Assembly (NCBI GenBank): GCA_964545875.1
Contig: CAZJHH010000001.1
Span: 513,466 to 577,465 of the forward strand
Direction: 5' to 3'
Source: DAIPKP01 sp964545875
GTDB lineage: Bacteria; Synergistota; Synergistia; Synergistales; Aminiphilaceae
DNA: 64,000 nucleotides
Made by a program: the position numbers and the translations under genes. The notes beneath the pieces were generated by a model. That model did not search any database. It saw only the letters and a list, made by a program, of their open reading frames with translations, and was not told where the DNA came from. Shown piece after piece: positions 56,667 through 64,000 of this stretch; within the stretch, counting starts at the first letter, position 1; each line of letters starts with the position of its first letter.

Positions 56667-58358
56667 TTATTCCTCCTGGATCTGTATGGGCCCCATGCCT
56701 CCGGTACGGCCGGGGATGAGCCGGGCTATGAGGGCTATGGCGGCGAGGACGATAACCACCAGAATCACGCTGAAGGCTGCGGCTACTCCGAGGCGCCCCG
56801 ACCCAACCTGGCTCAGAATCTGGACGGTGAGCAAATTCCAGTGGGCGGAAACGAGGAAGATCGCCGCGCTGATGGCGGTCATGGCCCGGACAAAAGCGAA
56901 GACCAGCCCGGAGAAGAAGGCAGGAGCGATAAGAGGAAGGGTTACCTTTCGGAAGGTGGTGAGGCGGTCGGCTCCCAAATTCTGGGCGGCTTCTTCGATG
57001 GAAGGATCGATTTGGCGGAGCACCGCCATGCCCGACTGGATTCCCACGGGAATATACCGGAAGACGAAATTCAGCACCAGAATGGCCAGGGTGCCGATGA
57101 GCATCAGGGGAGGCCGATTGAAGGCGAGGATGTATCCGATGCCGATCACCGTGCCGGGCACCGCGAAGTTGAGGATGGAGGTGAACTCCAGAAGCCCCTT
57201 GCCGGGAAAGGTGGTGCGCACCACGAGAAAGGCGATGAGCATTCCCATAATTCCCGAGAGAGGCGTGGCAAGCAGTGCCACCGTCAGGGTATCCCGGATG
57301 GTTTCCATGCCCACGCTGAAGGCGTAGGCAAAGTGGCGCAGGGTAAGGGAGAAATCGAACCCCCAGACCTTGGTGAAAGCTCCCAGAAAGATGGTGCCGT
57401 AAAAGAGGAGCACGAACCCCGAAAAGACCAGGGAAAAGGCGAAAAGTCCCCGCTTCGCTCCTCGACTGAGGAGCTTGGAGGAGGAGGCCACGGGTTTTCC
57501 CGTCACCGTGACGTACTGCCGCTTCTGCAGATAGTAGCGCTGAACGGAAAAGGCCGTTATGGAGGGGATGAGGAGCACCACCGCCAGAGCCGCTCCCAGG
57601 GGAAGGTTGAAAGATCCCGTAATTTCCAGGTAGGCCTGGGTGGAAAGCATGGGGAAGCGGCTTCCCGCCAGCACCAGGGGATTGCCGAAATCCGCCAGGG
57701 ATTCGATGAGCACCACCAGGAAGGCGCTGGCGATGCCCGGAAGGCTCAGGGGGAAGGTTACCCGAAAAAAGGTCTGAAGCCTTCCGGCCCCAACGTTCAT
57801 GGCGGCATCCTCCAGGGTGGGATTGAGGGATTCCAGCACTCCCTTCAGAGTGAGATAGGCCACGGGAGCGAAGGTGAAAATCTGGGAGAGCAGCACTCCT
57901 TTGAAGCCGTAGATGTTGTAGTTTCGTATTCCCAGGAGACCCCGGGTAATGAGGCCGTTGGAGCCGAAAAGCATAAGAATGGAGAGGGCGCTCGTAAAGG
58001 GGGGGGATATGATGGGAAGAAGAAAGACGAGGTGGAGCACCTTCTTGAGGGGCACCGACGTTCGGGTGATGGTAAAGGCCGCGGCGTAGCCGATGAGCAC
58101 GCTGCAGCCGGCGGTGAAGAAGCCCACGGTGAGGCTGTTCCACAGGGCGGAGCGCAGGTAGCGGAAGCTGAAGAACCGGGCGTAATTTCCCAGGGAAAAG
58201 AGGCCTTCCGGAGAGTGAAAGCTCTTGAGCAGTACCGAGATGAGAGGATAGGCCACGAAGATTCCCAGGGAGAGAAAGAGGAGCACCACGAGAAGCGCGA
58301 GAAGGGGATCCCGGGCGAGAAGGCGGATCTCCCTTCTTCCTTTGGCGAAGGGGGTCAT
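56667..58358 (-). CDS. Fused double-domain ABC transporter permease (FbpB type)
   Basis: A 563-residue membrane protein made of two homologous halves of about six helices, each with an EAA coupling motif: EDAAMNVGAGRLQTFFRVTFPLSLPG in the first half and EEAAQNLGADRLTTFRKVTLPLIAP in the second. One polypeptide therefore forms the entire channel. This fusion is typical of FbpB and of some phosphonate/iron importers. ATG 58358 has AAGGAGGAA upstream. Operon order is binding protein, permease, ATPase. Confidence 0.92.
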   Translation of the reverse strand: MTPFAKGRREIRLLARDPLLALLVVLLFLSLGIFVAYPLISVLLKSFHSPEGLFSLGNYARFFSFRYLRSALWNSLTVGFFTAGCSVLIGYAAAFTITRTSVPLKKVLHLVFLLPIISPPFTSALSILMLFGSNGLITRGLLGIRNYNIYGFKGVLLSQIFTFAPVAYLTLKGVLESLNPTLEDAAMNVGAGRLQTFFRVTFPLSLPGIASAFLVVLIESLADFGNPLVLAGSRFPMLSTQAYLEITGSFNLPLGAALAVVLLIPSITAFSVQRYYLQKRQYVTVTGKPVASSSKLLSRGAKRGLFAFSLVFSGFVLLFYGTIFLGAFTKVWGFDFSLTLRHFAYAFSVGMETIRDTLTVALLATPLSGIMGMLIAFLVVRTTFPGKGLLEFTSILNFAVPGTVIGIGYILAFNRPPLMLIGTLAILVLNFVFRYIPVGIQSGMAVLRQIDPSIEEAAQNLGADRLTTFRKVTLPLIAPAFFSGLVFAFVRAMTAISAAIFLVSAHWNLLTVQILSQVGSGRLGVAAAFSVILVVIVLAAIALIARLIPGRTGGMGPIQIQEE

Positions 58359-58433
58359 GCGGTTTTTTGATTCCTCCTTACATAAAGGGGGAAGGGGTTT
58401 CCCCCCTCCCCCGGTTTCCGCGTGGTGCCGAAA

Positions 58434-59444
58434 CTACTGGCCGAGAACTTCCGTTACCCAGCGGTCGATAAGGCGGGCCTTCTCCCGGGCCGCCTCGAAA
58501 CGGTCGTAGTCGATAAGCTTGATCTCCGAGAGGGCGGGAAGGCCCTCGCCCACGGAGACATCCGTACGTACCGGGAAGAAGTAGGTTTTCTTCTCGCTCA
58601 GAACCTGTTGCCCCTCCTTGGAGAGGATCCACTCCACCAGGGCCTGGGCGTTTTCGAGGTTTTTGGCTCCCTTGAGAATGGAAAGAGCCGCCGCCTCGTA
58701 TCCCACGCCTTCCGCAGGAAAGACTACCTTGGCGGGGTATCCTTCGTCCACGAGCTTGAGGAACGCCGGAGTGAACTGAATGGCGATGGAGGTCTCCCGG
58801 ATGGCGAGATTTTTGCTGGGCCCCGTGCCGCTCTGGGTGTAGGTCTGGATGTTGGGATTGAGCTCCTTCATGTAGGCGTAGGCCTCATCCTCTCCGAAGG
58901 TCTGAATGAGGGTCATGATCATGGCGTAGGCGGTTCCCGAGGATTGGGGAGAGGGCATCTGGATCATCCCCTTGTAGGCGGGATTCAGAAGATCCTTCCA
59001 GGATGCGGGAAGGGGCTTGCCCTCCGCTTCCAGCTCCTCCGCCAGCACTCCGAATCCCAGGGGGTTCATGTAGAAGGCGTGCCAGTATCCTTCGGCATCC
59101 TTGAAGCCCTGAGCCAGGTCCGCCGCGGCGGCAGGGACGTAGGGCTGGGTAAGCCCCCGATCCTTGGCCACGATGTGGTTTTCGTTGGGAGCCCCGAACC
59201 ATACGTCCGCCTGGGGATTGACCTGTTCCGCTTCGATGCGGCTCATGGCGGGCCCCGAGGAGAGGAAGACCATGTTCACCGAAATTCCCGTGGCTTTGGA
59301 GAAAGCGTCGAGAAGGTTCCTGGCGTTTTCTTCGTCCACGCTGGAGTAGATTACCAGATTCTTCGCGAGAGCCGCTCCGCTGAAGAGCAGAGCTCCCAGA
59401 AGTGCCGCCGTGACGACGTAAAAGAGCTTTCCATACCGTTTCAT
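58434..59444 (-). CDS. ABC transporter substrate-binding protein (family 1, FbpA/PhnS-like)
   Basis: A 336-residue secreted protein. Signal peptide MKRYGKLFYVVTAALLGALL followed by ALA cleavage. The mature core fits iron/aminoethylphosphonate-type binding proteins: VIYSSVDEENARNLLDAFSKATGI, ADVWFGAPNENHI, WHAFYMNPLGFGV and QSSGTAYAMIMTLIQTFGE. I see no obvious pair of iron-binding tyrosines as in FbpA, so a phosphonate or another anion is as likely. ATG 59444 follows GGGAGGG and gives a proper signal peptide; the frame continues upstream without support. Confidence 0.88.
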   Translation of the reverse strand: MKRYGKLFYVVTAALLGALLFSGAALAKNLVIYSSVDEENARNLLDAFSKATGISVNMVFLSSGPAMSRIEAEQVNPQADVWFGAPNENHIVAKDRGLTQPYVPAAAADLAQGFKDAEGYWHAFYMNPLGFGVLAEELEAEGKPLPASWKDLLNPAYKGMIQMPSPQSSGTAYAMIMTLIQTFGEDEAYAYMKELNPNIQTYTQSGTGPSKNLAIRETSIAIQFTPAFLKLVDEGYPAKVVFPAEGVGYEAAALSILKGAKNLENAQALVEWILSKEGQQVLSEKKTYFFPVRTDVSVGEGLPALSEIKLIDYDRFEAAREKARLIDRWVTEVLGQ

Positions 59445-59584
59445 GCTGCAAATCCCTCCCAAACTCAAAGATATGAGGTTTTCCCCGTGGAGAAGAACCT
59501 TTTTGCATTGTAACACAGGGATTGAGGCCGGTGCCGTGAAAAAGCGAGATAAGGCAAGAATGCCGGAAAGTTTTCCGGGGCCGC

Positions 59585-60061
59585 TCACCTCAAATTGCTA
59601 GAGCCCTGTTCCGGAAGAACCGATTTTTCCATGGAAGAAAGAATAACCGAAGTGCAGAGCTTTCCCAGCCGGGTAAGCTCTCCGAGAATGCGCTCCAGAT
59701 CCTCCATGGAGCGGGCCAGAATTTCGATGTAATAATCGTTTTCTCCAGTGACGCTCCAGCAGCGGATCACCTCGGGAATGGCATGGATCTTCTCTGCAAT
59801 GTAGGGATCCGGGTTTTTGAAGTCCGTGGACATGGCGGAGAGAGCCCGGAGGGGAAATCCCGCCTTCTGGGGGTCTATACGGGCTCCGTATCCCTTGATG
59901 ATGCCCTCGTTTTCCATCCGGCGGATTCTGTCGATCACCGCCGGAGCGGAGAGTCCCACCTTTCGGCCCAGCTCCCGGTAGGAGATGCGGCCGGAGCTTT
60001 GGAGTTCCCGGAGGATGGCGAGCCCCGTACAGTCCAGAAGATTTTTATGCTTTACATTCAT
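59585..60061 (-). CDS. Lrp/AsnC-family transcriptional regulator
   Basis: A 158-residue regulator: N-terminal helix-turn-helix (DCTGLAILRELQSSGRISYRELGRKVGLSAPAVIDRIRRMENEGIIKGYGARI), then the RAM/Lrp C-terminal domain (IPEVIRCWSVTGENDYYIEILARSMEDLERIL) that binds amino acids. ATG 60061 follows AAAGGG; the longer frame is unsupported. It is divergent from the two amidinotransferase-fold genes and an AGCS symporter, which makes these amino-acid genes its most likely targets. It could also affect the importer operon downstream of it. Confidence 0.92.
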   Translation of the reverse strand: MNVKHKNLLDCTGLAILRELQSSGRISYRELGRKVGLSAPAVIDRIRRMENEGIIKGYGARIDPQKAGFPLRALSAMSTDFKNPDPYIAEKIHAIPEVIRCWSVTGENDYYIEILARSMEDLERILGELTRLGKLCTSVILSSMEKSVLPEQGSSNLR

Positions 60062-60106
60062 GGTAAAACCCTTTCTTTTTTCAGACAAATCATGTTTTCA
60101 AAAAGA

Positions 60107-60143
60107 AAATAGCATAGTTTTGTCTTTAAAAGCAAGGCTATTT
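60107..60143. promoter_or_regulatory. Inverted repeat in the Lrp / hydrolase divergent spacer
   Basis: AAATAGC (60107-60113) and GCTATTT (60137-60143), 23 bases apart in an AT-rich stretch, lie midway between the divergent starts at 60061 and 60236. Fits the loose, AT-rich sites of Lrp/AsnC proteins. Confidence 0.4.
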
Positions 60144-60235
60144 CTTACAAAGCCCATGTCTTTTCTCTTCTCGGGGATCTATGCTGAGTATACAAGAAGA
60201 AATTGTCTGCATATCCTTTGGAGGAGGCGTTGCGT

Positions 60236-61117
60236 ATGCGAGCATGGGGTTCTCAGTCCGAGGTGGAAAAAATCGAAAAAATTCTTGTCAAACATCCTCG
60301 GGAGGCTTACGGAAATCAGGAAGCGCTGGATGCAAACTGGAAAGACCTGGGGTATACCGCCCCGGTGAACTATGTCAAAGCCCTGGAGGAGTACGAGCGG
60401 TTCCTTTCCGTTATCAAGGAACATGTTCCGGAAGTGTATTTTCTCCCCGCAAGTGATAATACGGGGCCGGATTCTCTGTATGCCCGGGATTCCTGCATGA
60501 TTACCGATGAAGGGGCCATTCTTTTCAATATGGGCAAGCTTCAGCGCCGTAAAGAGGCTGCCGCGGCGGGGGAATTTTTCGAAGAGCTGGGGCTTCCCAG
60601 CCGGGGGAGCATAACCGGCGAAGGCACCATGGAGGCGGGAGATATGGCCTGGCTCGATCCGGAAACCCTGGCGGTGGGATTGAGTTACCGGACCAACCCC
60701 GAAGGAGTCCGGCAGCTTCGGGAATACGCGAAGGGAAAGTTTTCCGTACTGGACTATCCCATTCCGCATTGGAACGGTCCCGAGGAGTGTTTGCATCTCA
60801 TGTCGTTCATCAGCCCCGTGAATCACAGGGCTGCGGTGGTGTATTCCAGGCAGATGCCCGTGACCTTTCGACAGGAGCTGCTGCGGCGGGGATATACGCT
60901 TATCGAGGTTCCCCATGAGGAGTACGACACCATGGCCTGTAACGTACTGGCCCTGGAGCCGGGGCTCGTGCTGATGATCGCGGGAAACCCCGTGACGAAA
61001 AAGCGCCTGCAGCAGGCGGGGATGGAGGTGCTGGAATTTCCGGGAACGGAAATCTGCTGGAAGGGCGGCGGCGGTCCCACCTGCCTTACCCGGCCTTTGC
61101 TTCGGCGGTATCGCTGA
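60236..61117 (+). CDS. Amidinotransferase-fold hydrolase (DDAH/arginine-deiminase-like), copy 1
   Basis: A 293-residue enzyme of the guanidino-group-modifying superfamily. Catalytic residues appear in the expected order: Asp in DSLYARDSCMI, Glu-x-x-Asp in GEGTMEAGDMAWL, His in PEECLHLMSFIS and nucleophile Cys near the end in GGGGPTCLTRPLLRR. Family members release ammonia, citrulline or methylamines from arginine-like substrates. ATG 60236 follows GAGGAGG. It is 30 bases upstream of a paralogue and is probably regulated by the divergent Lrp-type gene. Exact substrate not determined. Confidence 0.88.
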   Translation: MRAWGSQSEVEKIEKILVKHPREAYGNQEALDANWKDLGYTAPVNYVKALEEYERFLSVIKEHVPEVYFLPASDNTGPDSLYARDSCMITDEGAILFNMGKLQRRKEAAAAGEFFEELGLPSRGSITGEGTMEAGDMAWLDPETLAVGLSYRTNPEGVRQLREYAKGKFSVLDYPIPHWNGPEECLHLMSFISPVNHRAAVVYSRQMPVTFRQELLRRGYTLIEVPHEEYDTMACNVLALEPGLVLMIAGNPVTKKRLQQAGMEVLEFPGTEICWKGGGGPTCLTRPLLRRYR

Positions 61118-61146
61118 AAGAAACCTTTTGAGAGGAGGCGGAGAGG

Positions 61147-62022
61147 GTGGAGTTCGGTTGTCAATCCATGATCGCTCCGGTGGAAGCCATGCTGCTCAAG
61201 CATGCCCGGGAGGCTTTCCGTTCCCGGGAATATCTCGAAAAGTGCTGGAAAGAGTTCGGCTATCTGGACTGTCCGGATTACGAAAAAGCCCTGGAGGAAT
61301 ACGATGCTTTCGCTTCTCTGATTCACAAGCACGTACCCCGGGTTTTTTATCTTCCCGGAAGCGAGGAGCCCGGACCGGACTCCATTTATGTGCATGATCC
61401 GGTGAAGATCTGCCGTGGAGGAGCGGTGATGATGCGTATGGGCAAAGAGCTCCGGCGTTCCGAGACGGAGCCCGTGGAGATTCTGCTCCGTAGTTTGGGA
61501 GTGTCCATACTGGGGCGCCTGGAGCCCCCCGCCACCATGGACGGAGGGGATGTGCTCTGGCTGGATGAAGAGACTTTGGTGCTCGGTCGGGGGTATCGCA
61601 CCAATGATGAAGGACTTCGGCAGTTCCACGCTCTGGTGCGGCCCTGGGTGAAGGATATTCTGGTGGTGGATATGCCCCATGATCAGGGGCCCGAAGCGTG
61701 CCTGCATCTTATGTCCGTGGTGAGCCTGGTGGATCGGAATGTGGCGGTGACCTATTCTCCTCTTATGCCGGTACGGTTTCGCCAGCTTCTTCTGGAGCGG
61801 GGGTATTCCCTTATCGAAGTGCCTCGGGAGGAATACGAAACTCTGGGGTGTAACGTTCTCGCCCTGGCTCCCCGGCTCTGCGTGCTTCCGGCGGGAAATC
61901 CCCGAGTGACTGCGGGGCTGCGCAGCGCCGGGGCGGAGGTTCTGGAATACGAAGGAACGCATATTTCCCATTTCGGTACCGGAGGGCCTACGTGCCTTAC
62001 CCGGCCTATTCTGCGGCGATGA
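61147..62022 (+). CDS. Amidinotransferase-fold hydrolase (DDAH/arginine-deiminase-like), copy 2
   Basis: A 291-residue paralogue of the preceding protein. Corresponding catalytic positions: Asp in DSIYVHDPVKI, the pair in ATMDGGDVLWLDEE (Asp replaces the Glu of copy 1), His in PEACLHLMSVVS and Cys in GTGGPTCLTRPILRR. The D/E exchange and different loops suggest a changed substrate, or that the two proteins form a heteromer. GTG 61147 follows GAGGCGGAGAGG. A terminator follows directly. Confidence 0.87.
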   Translation: MEFGCQSMIAPVEAMLLKHAREAFRSREYLEKCWKEFGYLDCPDYEKALEEYDAFASLIHKHVPRVFYLPGSEEPGPDSIYVHDPVKICRGGAVMMRMGKELRRSETEPVEILLRSLGVSILGRLEPPATMDGGDVLWLDEETLVLGRGYRTNDEGLRQFHALVRPWVKDILVVDMPHDQGPEACLHLMSVVSLVDRNVAVTYSPLMPVRFRQLLLERGYSLIEVPREEYETLGCNVLALAPRLCVLPAGNPRVTAGLRSAGAEVLEYEGTHISHFGTGGPTCLTRPILRR

Positions 62023-62029
62023 TGACGTC

Positions 62030-62057
62030 CGGAGAGATGGATGAACTCTCCGTTTTT
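62030..62057 (+). terminator. Terminator/attenuator before the AGCS symporter gene
   Basis: CGGAGAG (62030-62036) pairs with CTCTCCG (62046-62052), followed by TTTTT. Lies in the 74-base gap between the hydrolase and symporter genes. Confidence 0.75.
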
Positions 62058-62096
62058 CTGAGTTTTACGCGGTCCATGTGAAGGGAGGAGAGCGGC

Positions 62097-63536
62097 ATGT
62101 GGTTTCTGAGTTTTGTGGAGCAGCTGGTGGATTGGATCTGGGGAACCCCCTTGATCGTGATGATTCTGGGTTCCGGCGTGTTCTTTACGCTTCTTTCGGG
62201 ATGTTTTCAGTTCCGTCATGTAAGGCATGTGTATCAGAATACTCTGGGGCGGATCTTCTCGGGCAAAGTGGATGACGGTCCGGGAACTCTCTCGCCCTAT
62301 CAGGCGGTGAGCGTGGCCATCGGTTCCACCGTGGGAGTGGGAAACATCGGCGGAGTGGCCACCGCCGTGGCGGTGGGAGGCCCCGGAGCGGTCTTCTGGA
62401 TGTGGATGGCGGGTATCTTCGGGCAGCTTATCAAAATGGTGGAGGTTAGCCTGGCGGTACATTATCGTACCGTGATAGACGGAAACGCCACCTACGGAGG
62501 CCCCACCTACTATATCAGGCGGGGTCTTGGAGAAGAGAAGGGCTGGAAGGTTCTGGCGAAAATCCTGAGCACCCTCTTTTTGCTGGGATTTTTCACGGGG
62601 TATGTGTTTACCGTTCAGAACTACACCGTGGCGGAGGCCGTGGCGGGAACCTTCGACGTGAATATGATACTGGTGAGTTTCGTCTTTCTGGTGCTTCTCT
62701 ACGCCTCCATCTGGGGAGGCATCAAGGGGCTGGGGAAAATCGCGGTGATGGTGGTGCCCTTCATGTGTCTCTTCTATCTCGGAGGAGCCCTCCTGGTCAT
62801 CTTCAGAGAGGCTGCCGCCATTCCCGGTACCTTCAAGCTGATCTTCAACAGTGCCTTTACGGGAACCGCTGCCATAGGGGGATTCGGAGGTGCCGCCTTT
62901 GCCAAAATGATTCAGGTCGGCATGGCTCGGGCGGTGTACAGCAACGAGGCGGGATGGGGTTCCTCTCCCATGATTCACGCCGCCGCCAAGGTAAACCACC
63001 CTATCAAGCAGGGAATCATGGGAATCTTCGAGGTGTTCATGGATACGTTGGTGATCTGTACCGCCACGGCCTTCATGATCATCAACTCCGGGGAATGGAG
63101 TTCCGGTCTCGACGGAGCCACTCTTACCCTCAGCGCTTTCTCCAAGGGCATCGGCTCTCTGGGAACCATCGTGCTCGTGCTGGGAATATTTCTTTTCGGT
63201 CTCACCACTTCCACGGGACTTTTCGCCCAGTTTGAAACCCTTCTCACCTATCTCGTGGGAGAGCGTTCGAAGCATCTTCAGAAAGTGCTCCGCATCAACA
63301 AGTTCGTCTATCCTCTTCCGGGGTTTCTGCTGGTGCTCTATGCCCAGATGAGCGGGCTTCCTACCTACAAGGTATGGATGTTCATCGACGTTTCCGTGGG
63401 AATACCGATTTTTATCAACCTCTTCGCCATTTTGCTCCTCACGCCGAAATTCATGGCCCTTCTTCGGGATTACCGGGCCCGGTACATGGGGCAGGGAGAG
63501 ATCGATCCGAATTTCAAGGTATTCTACGAGGAATAG
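62097..63536 (+). CDS. Alanine/glycine:cation symporter (AGCS family)
   Basis: A 479-residue, ~11-helix transporter. Family signatures: GTLSPYQAVSVAIGSTVGVGNIGGVATAVAVGGPGAVFWMWM with the N1 substrate/Na+ motif, YGGPTYYIRRGL, and AVYSNEAGWGSSPMIHAAAKVNHP. It imports a small amino acid with sodium or protons. ATG 62097 follows GGGAGGAGAG. Its position after the two deiminase-like hydrolases suggests uptake of, or exchange for, their substrate or product; this is inferred. Confidence 0.93.
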   Translation: MWFLSFVEQLVDWIWGTPLIVMILGSGVFFTLLSGCFQFRHVRHVYQNTLGRIFSGKVDDGPGTLSPYQAVSVAIGSTVGVGNIGGVATAVAVGGPGAVFWMWMAGIFGQLIKMVEVSLAVHYRTVIDGNATYGGPTYYIRRGLGEEKGWKVLAKILSTLFLLGFFTGYVFTVQNYTVAEAVAGTFDVNMILVSFVFLVLLYASIWGGIKGLGKIAVMVVPFMCLFYLGGALLVIFREAAAIPGTFKLIFNSAFTGTAAIGGFGGAAFAKMIQVGMARAVYSNEAGWGSSPMIHAAAKVNHPIKQGIMGIFEVFMDTLVICTATAFMIINSGEWSSGLDGATLTLSAFSKGIGSLGTIVLVLGIFLFGLTTSTGLFAQFETLLTYLVGERSKHLQKVLRINKFVYPLPGFLLVLYAQMSGLPTYKVWMFIDVSVGIPIFINLFAILLLTPKFMALLRDYRARYMGQGEIDPNFKVFYEE

Positions 63537-63957
63537 AACCGGAAAACGGAATTTTTTCCAATACCGTACGCGAAGAACCCCAAGTCGCCGCAAGGCAATC
63601 TCGGGGTTCTTCGTGGTTTTGCAAGTCAAGGGCACGGTGTCCTTGGCGGTTATTCCGCGTTCTCTTTTTTACGGGAAAGCATGCCTCGGTGACCCACTCT
63701 TCGGGGTTTTGGGTAACCCCGGGACTTACGTGATAGATGTTGAACATGGGCCCGTTCCAGAGATAGCCCCCATTTTTTACCCATGAAGCCACGACTTCCA
63801 CCAGCGCATGCATCTGATCGCAGGATCCCTTATCCACATGGTTTTCCAACTGGATCTTACTGCATTCTGCAAGGCCTATGATGTCCAGGGCATGGGAAAC
63901 GCCGCCTACGATCCTGCTGTCATGACGGCACTCCGTTTTTACTCCGCTAGATGTAAA
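63514..63957 (-). pseudogene. Damaged GyrI/effector-binding-domain fragment
   Basis: On the minus strand the frame 63957-63664 reads as the end of a GyrI-like small-molecule-binding domain, recognisable in YLWNGPMFNIYHVSPGVTQ and NPEEWVTEACFPVKK. It has no start codon with a ribosome site, and an in-frame TAG lies at 63960-63958. Past the domain the frame runs on through the AGCS terminator and into that gene's 3' end. This is best read as a remnant of a MerR- or GyrI-type regulator whose ends are gone. A short protein from TTG 63849 cannot be excluded. The final 40 bases of the window are AT-rich with no feature. Confidence 0.55.
63571..63617 (+). terminator. Terminator after the AGCS symporter
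   Basis: CGAAGAACCCC (63571-63581) pairs with GGGGTTCTTCG (63603-63613), then TGGTTTT. Confidence 0.75.
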
Positions 63958-64000
63958 CTACAAGTGCAACGGGGCTAAGATTTACAAGATTTAATGATAA

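Noticed and set aside
56409..58370. 653-codon plus-strand open frame opposite the FbpB-type permease
   Set aside because: Gly/Glu/His-rich antisense shadow; the minus strand encodes a clear two-half permease.
1..64000. CRISPR arrays, tRNA or rRNA genes, insertion sequences, phage genes
   Set aside because: I looked for regularly spaced repeats, CCA-ending cloverleafs, rRNA cores, transposase/integrase proteins and flanking repeats in the spacers, and found none.

Overview
The window reads as a chromosomal segment of an anaerobic, amino-acid- and peptide-using bacterium, most likely of the phylum Synergistota. That placement is an inference. It rests on two DUF3798-type periplasmic proteins linked to sugar-type ABC transporters, a single-chain pyruvate:ferredoxin oxidoreductase, many peptide and amino-acid uptake and breakdown genes, and a moderately GC-rich genome with frequent GTG and TTG starts. 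I saw no rRNA, tRNA, CRISPR array, prophage or insertion sequence.

Layout, 1-20 kb: a membrane sensor cut by the left edge (minus), a lone acyl carrier protein and an FCD-family regulator (minus). A peptide operon follows (2.8-12.4 kb): oligopeptide-binding protein, two permeases, two ATPases, an LD-carboxypeptidase-like S66 peptidase, an M55 D-aminopeptidase, a class I glutamine-amidotransferase-like hydrolase and a SnoaL-PAS-GGDEF protein. The gene set looks like import and dismantling of cell-wall peptides. Convergent to it are pyruvate:ferredoxin oxidoreductase and a compact pantothenate operon, panC-panD-panB-panE.

20-32 kb: the first DUF3798 ABC system (binding-like protein, double ATPase, two permeases, a small anchored protein), a CheY/CheX-like pair, a nucleobase permease, a degenerate HNH-like protein, a PepV-type dipeptidase and an ATC-hydrolase-like protein.

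32-43 kb: an Hpt protein, a one-domain penicillin-binding transpeptidase, then a polyphosphate block: ppk1, a CHAD protein, a calcineurin-phosphoesterase/HD fusion and ppx, the last four partly overlapping. Opposite lie a secreted protein with a duplicated domain, an EEP-type nuclease/phosphatase and an unrecognised 495-residue coiled-coil-rich protein.

43-55 kb: the second DUF3798 ABC system, a MazG-like pyrophosphohydrolase, thymidine kinase, a 64-residue peptide resembling the glycyl-radical tail of NrdD, a PAS-GGDEF cyclase, and an arsenic/thiol-redox type cluster (ArsF-like, ArsG-like, ArsR, thioredoxin-like, YraQ/ArsP-like permease) divergent from a carboxymuconolactone-decarboxylase-fold protein with a CCC tail.

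55-64 kb: an Fbp/Phn-type ABC importer, an Lrp/AsnC regulator, and divergent from it two tandem amidinotransferase-fold (DDAH/deiminase-like) hydrolases with an alanine/glycine:cation symporter. The right edge holds a damaged GyrI-like fragment. The features most worth follow-up are the twin DUF3798 transporters, the polyphosphate block with its phosphoesterase-HD fusion, and the stand-alone NrdD-tail peptide.
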